A stretch of DNA of 64,000 nucleotides from Salinibacterium sp. dk2585 (GTDB taxonomy: Bacteria; Actinomycetota; Actinomycetes; Actinomycetales; Microbacteriaceae). The position numbers and the translations under genes are program-made. The first letter of the stretch is position 1, and each line of letters starts with the position of its first letter. The notes beneath the pieces are model-generated. The model ran no database searches. It was not told the origin of the DNA and saw only the letters and a list, made by a program, of their open reading frames with translations. The stretch covers positions 2,356,001 to 2,420,000 of the forward strand of contig NZ_CP042856.1 of the NCBI RefSeq assembly GCF_008001035.1, written 5' to 3'. Shown one piece after another: positions 27,214-37,794 of this stretch.

Positions 27214-28029
27214 ATGACGAAACATGATCACGACCGCGGAAAGCGCGAACGGATGCGCGCGGCCAGTCACAGCAGACCCGTGCGCTGGCTGGCGCGCGCT
27301 GGCCTCTTCGCGAGCGGCATCGTGCACGTGCTCATCGGGGTGCTCGCGGTGGCGGTCGTGCAGGGGTTCCAGGGCAACGCCGACCAGACGGGAGCCCTCG
27401 AGGCGGTCGCCGAGACGCCTGGCGGTTTCTTCGTGCTGTGGGTTGCCGGGGTCGCCCTCGTCGGACTCGGTCTCTGGCAGTGGACTGGATCACTCACCGC
27501 TGGTGCCGACGACTCGAAGATCTTCCCGCGCTGGCTGCGGAACTACGCGAAGGCGGTCGGCTTCGGCGGCGTCGGCCTGGCGTGCCTCGCCTTCGCGATT
27601 GGCGGTCGGCCGAACGCGGCCGAGTCCACCCGCACCGCGAGCACCATGCTGATCGACTTCCCCGGTGGCGTGTTCGTGCTCGCGGCCATCGGCGCGATCG
27701 TCGGCGGCGTGGGCATCGCGTTCGTCTTCCGCGGGGTCAGCCGCAACTTCCTTGAAGACATCCAGCCGCCCCACAATCTCCTCGGCGGCGCGATCGTCGT
27801 CATCGGCATGATCGGCCACATCATGAAGGGGCTCGCCCTCATCGTCGTCGGCGGCCTCTTCGCCGCGGGCGCCCTCTTCACTGACTCCAGCTGGACCTCA
27901 GGACTCGACGGCGCCATCCGCTGGCTCGCAGGGCTCCCCACGGGGCCTGTGCCACTCTTCGCCATCGCGGGCGGCTTCATGGTGCACGGCCTGTACCTCG
28001 CGGCGCGCGGGGTCTACATCCGCCGCTAG
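27214..28029 (+). CDS. DUF1206 membrane protein
   Basis: 271 residues from the ATG at 27214, with AAGAAGGGG just upstream. Three tandem units of two hydrophobic helices each are visible (about 25-95, 110-180 and 195-270), beginning LARAGLFASGIVHVLIGVLAV, YAKAVGFGGVGLACLAFAIGG and LLGGAIVVIGMIGHIMKGLALIVVG. Each unit carries the GxxxxGxxHxxxG-like pattern of DUF1206. The N-terminus is basic (MTKHDHDRGKRERMR). Unknown function; common in actinobacteria. Confidence 0.85.
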   Translation: MTKHDHDRGKRERMRAASHSRPVRWLARAGLFASGIVHVLIGVLAVAVVQGFQGNADQTGALEAVAETPGGFFVLWVAGVALVGLGLWQWTGSLTAGADDSKIFPRWLRNYAKAVGFGGVGLACLAFAIGGRPNAAESTRTASTMLIDFPGGVFVLAAIGAIVGGVGIAFVFRGVSRNFLEDIQPPHNLLGGAIVVIGMIGHIMKGLALIVVGGLFAAGALFTDSSWTSGLDGAIRWLAGLPTGPVPLFAIAGGFMVHGLYLAARGVYIRR

Positions 28030-28050
28030 ATCCCGGCGCTGCAGACGCGC

Positions 28051-28443
28051 TCAGGCCGCGTCGAGGTACCGCCACCGCCCGCCGACGCGCGCAAAACGGC
28101 TCACTTCGTGCTGGCTGCCCGCCGCGGCATCCGCCCCCGGTCTCGGCTTGAAGTACGCGGTGAACTCGACGATGCCGACGTCGTCGCCTAGGCCGCCCGC
28201 CTCGGTGCGGTGGATGTCGAGGCGGTACCAACGCAGGCGCTCGTCGAGCTCGAGCGAGTCAGGCCGGGTCGACGGATGCCACGTCGCCAGCAGGTAGTCA
28301 GCGTTGCCGACCGCGAAGGCGCTGAAACGGGACCGCATGAGCCGCTCCGCCGTGGGGGCGGATGCCTCGCCCCGGTGGTAGCAGCCGCAGCATCCGTCAT
28401 ACGGCTCGCCGCTCAGGCAGGGGCAGCGCGTGGGGGAAGTCAC
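28051..28443 (-). CDS. YchJ-family protein with SEC-C zinc motif
   Basis: 130 residues from a GTG at 28443. The N-terminal cysteine cluster CPCLSGEPYDGCCGCYH is the SEC-C-like zinc site (the same CPCGSGxxYxxCC pattern as in SecA tails), followed by the YchJ core TAERLMRSRFSAFAVGNADYLLATWHPSTRPD and GIVEFTAYFKP. The fold is NTF2-like. Function is unknown. Monocistronic, convergent with the DUF1206 gene. Confidence 0.9.
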   Translation of the reverse strand: MTSPTRCPCLSGEPYDGCCGCYHRGEASAPTAERLMRSRFSAFAVGNADYLLATWHPSTRPDSLELDERLRWYRLDIHRTEAGGLGDDVGIVEFTAYFKPRPGADAAAGSQHEVSRFARVGGRWRYLDAA

Positions 28444-28505
28444 GCGCCCATCATCGCAGCCGTGCGCGCAGTGCGTGACACTGGGAACGATCAGCACGCG
28501 AGCAG

Positions 28506-29309
28506 CTACGACGCCCCCGCCGCGAGTGCCTCATCCACGGCAGACCGCACGCCCGTGCGCCACGGCTCGCCGTGTCCCGGCAGCACGATGCGTGCCTCCG
28601 TCGCTGCGAGCCTGCCAAGGGACGCGAGCGCCAGCGGGGAGTCTGCCGTCGCGGCACCCGCGATGATCTGCGGCCCACGGGATCCCTTGTAGGGGTCGAG
28701 CGTGACGAGCGCGTCGCCCGCGATGACGGCGTCGGACTCCGGCAGGTGCAGCGCGCAGTGCCCGTTCGTGTGCCCCGGCGTCTCGATGACGATCGGATGC
28801 CCTGGCACGTCGAGCACGCCGCCCGGCATCGCCGTGACCTCCTCGACCCCCGGCACCATAAGCGCGCCCGCGCCGGTCATGGCGGCGAGCACCGGCAGCG
28901 CGCGGGGGTACCTGAAGGGGTAGACGAAGGGCGTGCGCTCCCTCGCGTAGCGATAGGGGTGGTGCGCGAGCCGATGGTCGCCCTCGTGCGCGAAGACGGG
29001 GACGTTGATCTCACGCTGGGCACGGGCCGCGAAGCCCACGTGGTCAAAGTGGGCGTGCGTGAGCACGATCGCCGCGACATCCGAGAGGCTTCGCCCGATG
29101 CTGTCGAGCGCCCGCGGCACGTACTTCCAGGTGCTGGGAAACGCGGCATCCACGAGGGTGACGGATGCACCCTCCTCCAGCACGTAGAGGTTCGTGTAGG
29201 CGTGGCCGAGCCGGTGCACGCCGCGCGCGACATTGCGGATGAAGACGGGGTGGCCGCCTGCCCGCCGGGGCGATGCCTCGGCGGGCGGGCGGGTGGTCGA
29301 ACCGCTCAC
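28506..29309 (-). CDS. MBL-fold metallo-hydrolase
   Basis: 267 residues. The metallo-beta-lactamase-fold metal motif is intact: LTHAHFDHVG, then the later His in ETPGHTNGHCALHL and Asp in AGDALVT, and the final His in VLPGHGEPW. These bind two metal ions for hydrolysis of esters, thioesters or lactones. It lies five bases from the DUF4383 gene on the same strand, so the pair is an operon. Substrate not inferable. Confidence 0.88.
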   Translation of the reverse strand: MSGSTTRPPAEASPRRAGGHPVFIRNVARGVHRLGHAYTNLYVLEEGASVTLVDAAFPSTWKYVPRALDSIGRSLSDVAAIVLTHAHFDHVGFAARAQREINVPVFAHEGDHRLAHHPYRYARERTPFVYPFRYPRALPVLAAMTGAGALMVPGVEEVTAMPGGVLDVPGHPIVIETPGHTNGHCALHLPESDAVIAGDALVTLDPYKGSRGPQIIAGAATADSPLALASLGRLAATEARIVLPGHGEPWRTGVRSAVDEALAAGAS

Positions 29310-29313
29310 GGTG

Positions 29314-29781
29314 TCAGCGACGGGAGCCGCTGGTGGTACCGGTTCGATTTCCGCGAGAGAGTAGGAAGCCGAGGGCGATCATGCCGATGCCGAGCACCAG
29401 GTGGAGCCAGTTGTCGGCGTTGTTGAGCGGCACGAAGTTAGCGGCGTGGTCGCTGTGGCCGAAGAAGAGACCGTAGATCCACAGCACGAGGTAGACGATT
29501 CCGCCGATGATGAGGTAGCTCCTCGATGCGGATGCGCTCCGGGCGAGGGCGACGCCCAGCACACCGAAGAGCAGGTGCACGAGGTTGTGCAGGATCGATA
29601 CCTGGAAGATTCCGAGCAACATCGCCTCGGACTCGTGGCCCGCGAACTGCATGGTCTCGTAGTTGGTCGTGACGCCGGGGATGAATCCCATGATGCCGAC
29701 CAGGAGGAACACGATCCCCACGATCAGGGACCCCTTCTGCACGGGAGTCTGCGCGAATGCTCGCGTTGTTGTCGCGCTCAT
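29314..29781 (-). CDS. DUF4383 membrane protein
   Basis: 155 residues, four hydrophobic segments (LIVGIVFLLVGIMGFIPG, NLVHLLFGVLGVALA, YLIIGGIVYLVLWIYGLFF, NWLHLVLGIGMIALGFLLS). The two NxxHxxLGxxG-like repeats (HNLVHLLFGVLG, DNWLHLVLGIGM) are the DUF4383 signature. First gene of a short leftward operon with the MBL hydrolase; GAAAGGACTC precedes its ATG. Function unknown. Confidence 0.87.
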   Translation of the reverse strand: MSATTTRAFAQTPVQKGSLIVGIVFLLVGIMGFIPGVTTNYETMQFAGHESEAMLLGIFQVSILHNLVHLLFGVLGVALARSASASRSYLIIGGIVYLVLWIYGLFFGHSDHAANFVPLNNADNWLHLVLGIGMIALGFLLSRGNRTGTTSGSRR

Positions 29782-29885
29782 TGTGTTGAGTCCTTTCGCT
29801 CAGTGGTGGCGCAGGGGCGCTCTCACGCGTGACGATAAGGCCGCCACGTGACGCATGCTCCACTACTAAGGGAACTCACAGGTGG

Positions 29886-32240
<2,355 letters not shown>

Positions 32241-32255
32241 TTACTCTGACGCCAG

Positions 32256-34262
32256 ATGCATCGCAGGGATGCGATGTGCGTGACAACGGGGGTGCAACAC
32301 GTGGGCGGTTTCTTCACGGGCCCGACCCCGACCCAGCGGACCGAGGCCGCGAGTGCCTTTATCCAGCCACACGGGATCTCCTTCGGCATCAGCCACCGCG
32401 GCCTGGATGCGTCGATCGTGGCGATCTCCGACTCCTGCGAGCAGCTCTGGGGCCTGCGCCCCGAGGAGATCCTCGACAGGCCGAGTGTGGAGTTCCTGCA
32501 TGCGCCCGAACGCCTGCCCATCAACGGCACGAGCGAGCGGGCCGGTCCCATGCAAGTGCGCGACTTTCGCGACGATGTCTGGTACTTCACGCTGACCCGC
32601 ACGGCGGGACAGGCGATGGTGCACCTCGAGCCTTCCAAGCCGGAGGCACGATCGGATGCGACGCTCTGGCTCGCCGAGACGACGGAACAGCTCGAACACT
32701 TCACGGATGCTGCCGAGCTGTGGGACCACGGCTGCAAGACCGTCCGCGCGCGCCTCGGCTCCGACCGCGTCATTGTCATGCGGCTGCACAAGGACGCCCA
32801 CACCGATGTCATCGCGGAATCGGTCGATGAGGGCATCGGTTCACTCCTGGGCCTCCACGTCCCCAGCCCAAGCAGGCCATCCTTCGAGTTGGCGTACTAC
32901 TCGCAGTCCCGGTCGACCAACCTCGTGGACATCGACGCGCTCCCTTCGCTCGTCGTGCCGCGAACCGACCAGCGCGGCATGGGGTGGAACGTCTCCCTTT
33001 CCCCCCTCGCCCTCGGCGCGCCCCACCACCTCACAGTGCTTCGCAAGATGGGTGGCGTCGCGGCGGATTTCAGCGTCAACCTGCACGGCGACGCCGGCCT
33101 CGAGTACATCCTCGGCAGCCAATCCGTCACACCGACCTACATCGACCCGCTCGAGCGTGCGGCGATCGAGCTCTACGGGCGAATGCTGCACCATCGCGTC
33201 TCCACGTTGCGCCGCTCGGCCAACGCGGCCCGGCGCTCCGAGCTCGTCGAGGTGCAGCACCACATCGTCGAGCGCTTCGGGGACGGCAGCATCGCCGACT
33301 CCCTCGCCGCGCACTCGCGGGACGAGGGCGTGCTCGATCTCATCAGCGCAGATGCCGCGATCATCTCGGTCGGCACCGAACGCCGGGTCCTCGGCGACCT
33401 CGACGAGCACGAGGCCGTCGTCGTGAGCGACACGGTGCGCAACTGGGTCGACACCCTCAGCCGCCACGGCGCCTTACTCACCGACCGCGTGCGCGACATC
33501 CACCCACGCCTAGCGGATGCCGCACCCCGCGTCGCGGGACTCCTCGCGATCTCGATCGGCGCCCAGGGCGATTTCGTCTGCTGGGTGCGCCGCCCGTTCA
33601 CCCAGACGGTGCACTGGCTCGACCTCACGGATTCGGCGCAGGATGCCTCGCCCAGCACCATCCGGCGGCAGACCAACAATGTCGCCGACAGTGCGCAACC
33701 GTGGAGCGACCGCGACCGTTTCGCCGCGGAAGAACTCGCGCGAGACGTGCAGGATTCGCTCCTGCGCCGAGCGCAGGCAGAACTCGCACAGCTCGCCCTC
33801 GTAGACGCCCTCACTGGGCTGCCAAACCGTCGCCTACTGCTCGACCGCCTCGAGAAGGCGATCGGGCGGGCTCACCGCGGCCGCCACTTCGCCCTCCTCT
33901 TCCTCGATCTCAACGACTTCAAGGCCGTCAATGACACCTTCGGCCACCAGGCCGGTGACGAGGTGCTCGTCGAGACCGCCCGGCGCCTCGAGGAGGCCGT
34001 GCGCGACGGTGACACGGTCGCGCGTCTCGCCGGAGACGAGTTCGTCGTGCTGTGCGAGGACACGCGCCAGGGTGAAGAGGCACTCGTGGCCGAGCGCATC
34101 CGCGAGAGCTTCGCCCGGCCCTTCACGGTCAAGGGTGGAGAAGCCATGGTGGGAGTCGCGATCGGCGTCGGCCACCTCGAACTCGGGGTCGACGCCCCAA
34201 GCCTGCTCGACCGCGCCGACCGCGCCATGTACGAGGCCAAGTCGGAGATGAAGAGCCACTAA
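32256..34262 (+). CDS. Diguanylate cyclase with degenerate phytochrome-like sensor module
   Basis: 668 residues. Layout: PAS-like region starting IQPHG (36-40), GAF-like region (about 145-310), PHY-like region, then GGDEF (about 510-668). The cyclase looks active: DALTGLPNRR, and AGDEF (592-596) as an accepted variant of GGDEF, with an inhibitory RxxD site (RDGD, 583-586) five residues before it. The photosensor is unusual: no Cys in the expected place shortly before IQPHG, the PASDIP motif is replaced by PSPSRP, and the usual GAF histidine after WGL is absent. It makes c-di-GMP; whether it still senses light is doubtful. No haem oxygenase gene is nearby. Confidence 0.85.
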   Translation: MHRRDAMCVTTGVQHVGGFFTGPTPTQRTEAASAFIQPHGISFGISHRGLDASIVAISDSCEQLWGLRPEEILDRPSVEFLHAPERLPINGTSERAGPMQVRDFRDDVWYFTLTRTAGQAMVHLEPSKPEARSDATLWLAETTEQLEHFTDAAELWDHGCKTVRARLGSDRVIVMRLHKDAHTDVIAESVDEGIGSLLGLHVPSPSRPSFELAYYSQSRSTNLVDIDALPSLVVPRTDQRGMGWNVSLSPLALGAPHHLTVLRKMGGVAADFSVNLHGDAGLEYILGSQSVTPTYIDPLERAAIELYGRMLHHRVSTLRRSANAARRSELVEVQHHIVERFGDGSIADSLAAHSRDEGVLDLISADAAIISVGTERRVLGDLDEHEAVVVSDTVRNWVDTLSRHGALLTDRVRDIHPRLADAAPRVAGLLAISIGAQGDFVCWVRRPFTQTVHWLDLTDSAQDASPSTIRRQTNNVADSAQPWSDRDRFAAEELARDVQDSLLRRAQAELAQLALVDALTGLPNRRLLLDRLEKAIGRAHRGRHFALLFLDLNDFKAVNDTFGHQAGDEVLVETARRLEEAVRDGDTVARLAGDEFVVLCEDTRQGEEALVAERIRESFARPFTVKGGEAMVGVAIGVGHLELGVDAPSLLDRADRAMYEAKSEMKSH

Positions 34263-34267
34263 TTGAA

Positions 34268-34309
34268 CGCGGGTTGAGTAGCTCGCTAGCGCTCGCTACT
34301 CAACCCGCG
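34268..34309. repeat. GGGTTGAGTAGC palindrome (REP-like), copy 1
   Basis: Perfect 15-bp arms CGCGGGTTGAGTAGC / GCTACTCAACCCGCG around a 12-base centre, between the convergent cyclase and acyl-CoA dehydrogenase genes. A related element is at 47049-47123. Can act as terminator for both genes. Confidence 0.8.
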
Positions 34310-34316
34310 AAGGGGC

Positions 34317-35411
34317 TTAACCGATCGGGTCGAACACGTCGTGGTCGCCCACGGTCGCCGCGAGGCGCTCGTTGTGGAACGCCTCATCGCCGATGATCTG
34401 CTCGATCGCCAGGATGCGGCTCGCGTAGTGCCCCACAGAGTACTCGGCCGTCATTCCGATGCCACCGTGCAGCTGGATCGCGTCGAGGGCGATGTGGCGA
34501 CCCGCGCGTGCGACCTGGATGGCGGAGTGGGATGCTGCGGCCGCGACATCCGCGTCGGTCGAGCCCTCATCTGCTGCGACGATCGTCGCCCAGGTGATGG
34601 CGCTGCGCGCGAGCTCGAGTGCGACGTACATGTCGGCAGCGCGGAAGTTGAGCGCCTGGAACTTGTTGAGCGTCACACCGAACTGCTTGCGGGTCTTCAG
34701 GTAGTTGACCGTGATGTCGAGGGCGACCTGCATCGCACCGAGGGCCTCGTGGCCGTAGGCGATGCGGGCGAGGTTGAGCGCCCGCTCGATCGCCGCCGAC
34801 TCGTCGCCGCCCGCGCCGAGCGGCACGGCCGGAGTGTCGGCGAAGGTCACGGTCGCGGCGCGGGAGCCGTCGTGCGTGCGTTCCGTCGTGGCCGTGTATC
34901 CCTCCGTGACGAGGAAGAGACCGGTGCCGGCATCCGTCTTGGCCGACACGAGCAGGAGGTCAGCACGGCCGGCCTGGATGACGGGCGCCTTGACGCCGTT
35001 GAGACGACCGTTCGCGAAGGTGACGCTCGGCTCAGTCGACCAAGCCTTGCCCGGCTCGGCCCACGCGAAGACGGGCAACAGGGCACCCTCTGCGATGGCG
35101 TCGAGGTACTGCTCCTTCTGCTCCTCGGTGCCGACGGATGCGATGAGTCCGCCGGCGAGCACGACCGCCTCGACGAAGGGGTCGGGTGCGATGACCTTGC
35201 CGAGTTCCTCGGCCACGAGCGACACCTCAGCGGGCGTCGCCTCGAAGGGCAGGCTCAGCACGCCCATCTCGGCGAGCTGCTCCCACGCCGTGAAGCCGTG
35301 CTCGGTGTTGGTCGCGGCACGCCGCGTCTCGGAAGAGTCGTAAACCTTCGTGATGAGGCCGCGCACGGCCTTGACGAGGTCGAGCTGTTCTGAATCGATA
35401 GTGAAGTCCAC
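34317..35411 (-). CDS. Acyl-CoA dehydrogenase, smaller partner
   Basis: 364 residues, FAD-dependent acyl-CoA dehydrogenase fold (N-terminal helices, middle beta domain, C-terminal helical domain with TRKQFGVTLNKFQALNFRAADMYVALE and IQLHGGIGMTAEYSVGHYASR). Two bases from the upstream dehydrogenase gene. Such adjacent pairs in actinobacteria form alpha2beta2 heterotetramers (FadE28/FadE29-like) acting on CoA thioesters of steroid side chains or pimeloyl-like acids. The middle domain is shortened and irregular relative to the partner, as expected for the non-catalytic or less conserved half. Confidence 0.88.
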   Translation of the reverse strand: MDFTIDSEQLDLVKAVRGLITKVYDSSETRRAATNTEHGFTAWEQLAEMGVLSLPFEATPAEVSLVAEELGKVIAPDPFVEAVVLAGGLIASVGTEEQKEQYLDAIAEGALLPVFAWAEPGKAWSTEPSVTFANGRLNGVKAPVIQAGRADLLLVSAKTDAGTGLFLVTEGYTATTERTHDGSRAATVTFADTPAVPLGAGGDESAAIERALNLARIAYGHEALGAMQVALDITVNYLKTRKQFGVTLNKFQALNFRAADMYVALELARSAITWATIVAADEGSTDADVAAAASHSAIQVARAGRHIALDAIQLHGGIGMTAEYSVGHYASRILAIEQIIGDEAFHNERLAATVGDHDVFDPIG

Positions 35412-35413
35412 GT

Positions 35414-36529
35414 CTACAGTCCCAGGATCGTGCCGGCGATGATCGTGCGCTGGACCTCGTTGGATCCGCCGTAGATCGACACCTTGCGGTTGTTGAGGAA
35501 GACCCGCGAGTCGTGACTCGTGAGTGCGGTCGGGCCCTCGAGGTCCATGAGGAGCTCCGAGACGGCCTGGGTGAGCTGCGAGCCCTTGATCTTGAGCACG
35601 CTGGATGCCGGATGCGGCCTGCCGCCATCGGAGTGGGCCGCGACCCGGAGGGCGGTCGTCTCGAGGGCGAGCAGCTCGTTCTCGAGCGTGACGATGCGGG
35701 CGGCGTAGCGGTCGAGCACGCCGCGCTCCTTGGCGATGGACTTCGCCGTCGCGAGGTGGCGCTGGGATGCACCGACCTGCGCGATGCCGACGCGCTCGTT
35801 GCCGAGGAGGAACTTCGCGTAGGTCCAGCCCTTGTTCTCCTCACCCACGAGGTTCTCGGCGGGAACGCGCACGTTCTCGAAGAAGACCTCGTTGACCTCG
35901 AAGCCGCCGTCGATGAGCTCGATCGGCCGCACGGTGACGCCGGGGGTCGTCATGTCGATGAGGAGGAAGCTGATGCCCTCCTGCTTCTTCGCCGCCTTCG
36001 GGTCGGTGCGCACGAGCATGAAGATCCAGTCACCGTACTGGCCGAGCGTCGTCCACGTCTTCTGGCCGTTGACGATGTACTCGTCACCCTCGCGGATGGC
36101 GGTCGTGCGCAGTCCGGCAAGGTCGGAACCGGCATCCGGCTCGCTGAAGCCCTGCGACCACCAGATGTCGATGTTGGCGGTCTTGGCGAGGAAGCGCTCC
36201 TTCAGTTCCTGCGAGCCGAAGGCGGCGATGACGGGGCCGACCATGCCCGCGTTGAAGGGAAGCGGCTGCGGCACACCCGCGAGTTGCATCTCTTCGTGCC
36301 AGATGTGGCGCTGCAGCTGCGACCAGTCCTGGCCACCCCACTCGACCGGCCACCCGGGCACGGCGAGGCCAGCGGCATTGAGGATCTGCTGGCTTTCGAC
36401 GAACTCTTCCTTGCTGAGTTCCTGTCGCGCCAGCACCTTGTTACGAATGCGCTCCGGCACCTGCGTGGTGAAGAACTCACGCATCTCCTCCCGGAACTTC
36501 TGATCCTCCGGGGACAACTGCAGTCTCAT
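35414..36529 (-). CDS. Acyl-CoA dehydrogenase, larger partner
   Basis: 371 residues. Good FAD-binding motifs: WWSQGFSEPDAGSDLAGLRTTA, YIVNGQKTWTTLGQYGDWIFMLVRTD, GNERVGIAQVG and YGGSNEVQRTIIAGTILGL at the C-terminus. First gene of the two-gene operon with the partner starting two bases after its stop. The wording resembles FadE29/PimC-like actinobacterial enzymes that desaturate bulky or dicarboxylic acyl-CoAs. No further beta-oxidation genes are adjacent, so the substrate cannot be fixed from context. Confidence 0.9.
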   Translation of the reverse strand: MRLQLSPEDQKFREEMREFFTTQVPERIRNKVLARQELSKEEFVESQQILNAAGLAVPGWPVEWGGQDWSQLQRHIWHEEMQLAGVPQPLPFNAGMVGPVIAAFGSQELKERFLAKTANIDIWWSQGFSEPDAGSDLAGLRTTAIREGDEYIVNGQKTWTTLGQYGDWIFMLVRTDPKAAKKQEGISFLLIDMTTPGVTVRPIELIDGGFEVNEVFFENVRVPAENLVGEENKGWTYAKFLLGNERVGIAQVGASQRHLATAKSIAKERGVLDRYAARIVTLENELLALETTALRVAAHSDGGRPHPASSVLKIKGSQLTQAVSELLMDLEGPTALTSHDSRVFLNNRKVSIYGGSNEVQRTIIAGTILGL

Positions 36530-36799
36530 AGGGCTCCCTCGCTCTGGACGTGTTGTTCGAGAGTAGGCCCTCGCGCGAGAGCCTACGAACCGGTGCGCGA
36601 TTCCGCCAGCGCGAGTCCGGGCTGCTGCTCCACCGATTGGCGTGCGCTACAAGACGCGGCCTCACACACTCCCCCGGTGGCTGTGCGGGGAACGTAATGA
36701 AACCCGGCGCAGACCGACACGGGAGGGAAACCTCCCCTGCCTAGCGTCGAGAGTGGCCGGCAGCCGCGGCCCTCACCCAGACCCTTCGGAGCGTGCCCC

Positions 36800-37636
36800 A
36801 TGTCGTATGTGAAACCCGCCGACCTCGTCACCACCATGATCGAGGCCGGTGAGTCCAAGGTCCTCATGTCCACTCGCGACACACTCGTGCGCGCGTCCAT
36901 GGGCGGTGCGCTCCTCGCGCTCGCCGCCGCCTTCGCCGTCACGGTGACCGTGACGACCGGGATGCCACTGCTCGGCGCCATCCTCTTCCCGGTCGGCTTC
37001 ATCATGCTCTACCTGCTGGGCTTCGACCTACTCACGGGCGTCTTCGTGCTCGCGCCCCTCGCATGGCTCGCCAAGCGGCCGGGCATCACGATCGCTGGGG
37101 TGCTTCGCAACTGGGGGCTCGTCTTCGTCGGCAACTTCATCGGCGCCTTCATGGTCGCGGTGCTCATGGCGATCGTCGTGACCTTCGGCTTCGCGACCGC
37201 CCCCAACGAGGTGGGCCAGGCCATCGGCCACATTGGCGAGGGCCGCACTGTCGGGTATGCCGAGCATGGGGCCGCCGGCATGCTGACGCTCTTCGTGCGC
37301 GGGGTGCTCTGCAACTGGATGGTCTCGCTCGGCGTCGCCGGTGCGATGATCGCGAAGGATGTCCCCGGCAAGGCGCTCGCGATGTGGATGCCGATCATGC
37401 TCTTCTTCTTCATGGGCTTCGAGCACTCGATCGTCAACATGTTCCTGTTCCCCTCCGGCCTGCTGCTTGGCGGCGACTTCACGGTCATGGATTATCTGAT
37501 CTGGAACGAGATCCCCACCGTGCTCGGCAACCTCGTCGGCGGCCTCACCTTCACGGCGATCCCCCTCTACGTGACCCACGCCCGCATGAAGGCGAAGCGG
37601 GAGGTGCCGCTCAGCACCCCGCGCATCCCGGCCTGA
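36800..37636 (+). CDS. Formate/nitrite transporter (FNT) family channel
   Basis: 278 residues, six hydrophobic helices. FNT signatures: YVKPADLVTTMIEAGESKV at the N-terminus, GNFIGAFMVA, RGVLCNWMVSLGV and FFFMGFEHSIVNMF, where the central His of the pore is kept. Pentameric channel for formate, nitrite, hydrosulfide or a small monocarboxylate; the gene context does not decide between them, though urea and ammonia genes elsewhere in the window make nitrite plausible. Upstream 270 bases hold no gene but include a small GGGAGG-GAAA-CCTCCC hairpin at 36721-36736. Confidence 0.9.
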   Translation: MSYVKPADLVTTMIEAGESKVLMSTRDTLVRASMGGALLALAAAFAVTVTVTTGMPLLGAILFPVGFIMLYLLGFDLLTGVFVLAPLAWLAKRPGITIAGVLRNWGLVFVGNFIGAFMVAVLMAIVVTFGFATAPNEVGQAIGHIGEGRTVGYAEHGAAGMLTLFVRGVLCNWMVSLGVAGAMIAKDVPGKALAMWMPIMLFFFMGFEHSIVNMFLFPSGLLLGGDFTVMDYLIWNEIPTVLGNLVGGLTFTAIPLYVTHARMKAKREVPLSTPRIPA

Positions 37637-37794
37637 CCTGCCTGAGGGCGCTCGCCCAGGAGCAGGTCGGGGGGTCGAGTACTCGGTCGAACTCGAGAAA
37701 CCGGCTCGCTCAGAACTCCGGGAGACGATCGAGCGGATGCTGCGAGCCCTAGATCCCCGCTGACATCCGCCCGCGCGTGCGAGAGACTTGCCTC

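Noticed and set aside
36694-36703. GTAAT directly followed by GAAAC before the formate/nitrite channel gene, as a GlnR site
   Set aside because: The two halves are adjacent (5-bp pitch) instead of the 11-bp pitch required by GlnR-type sites.
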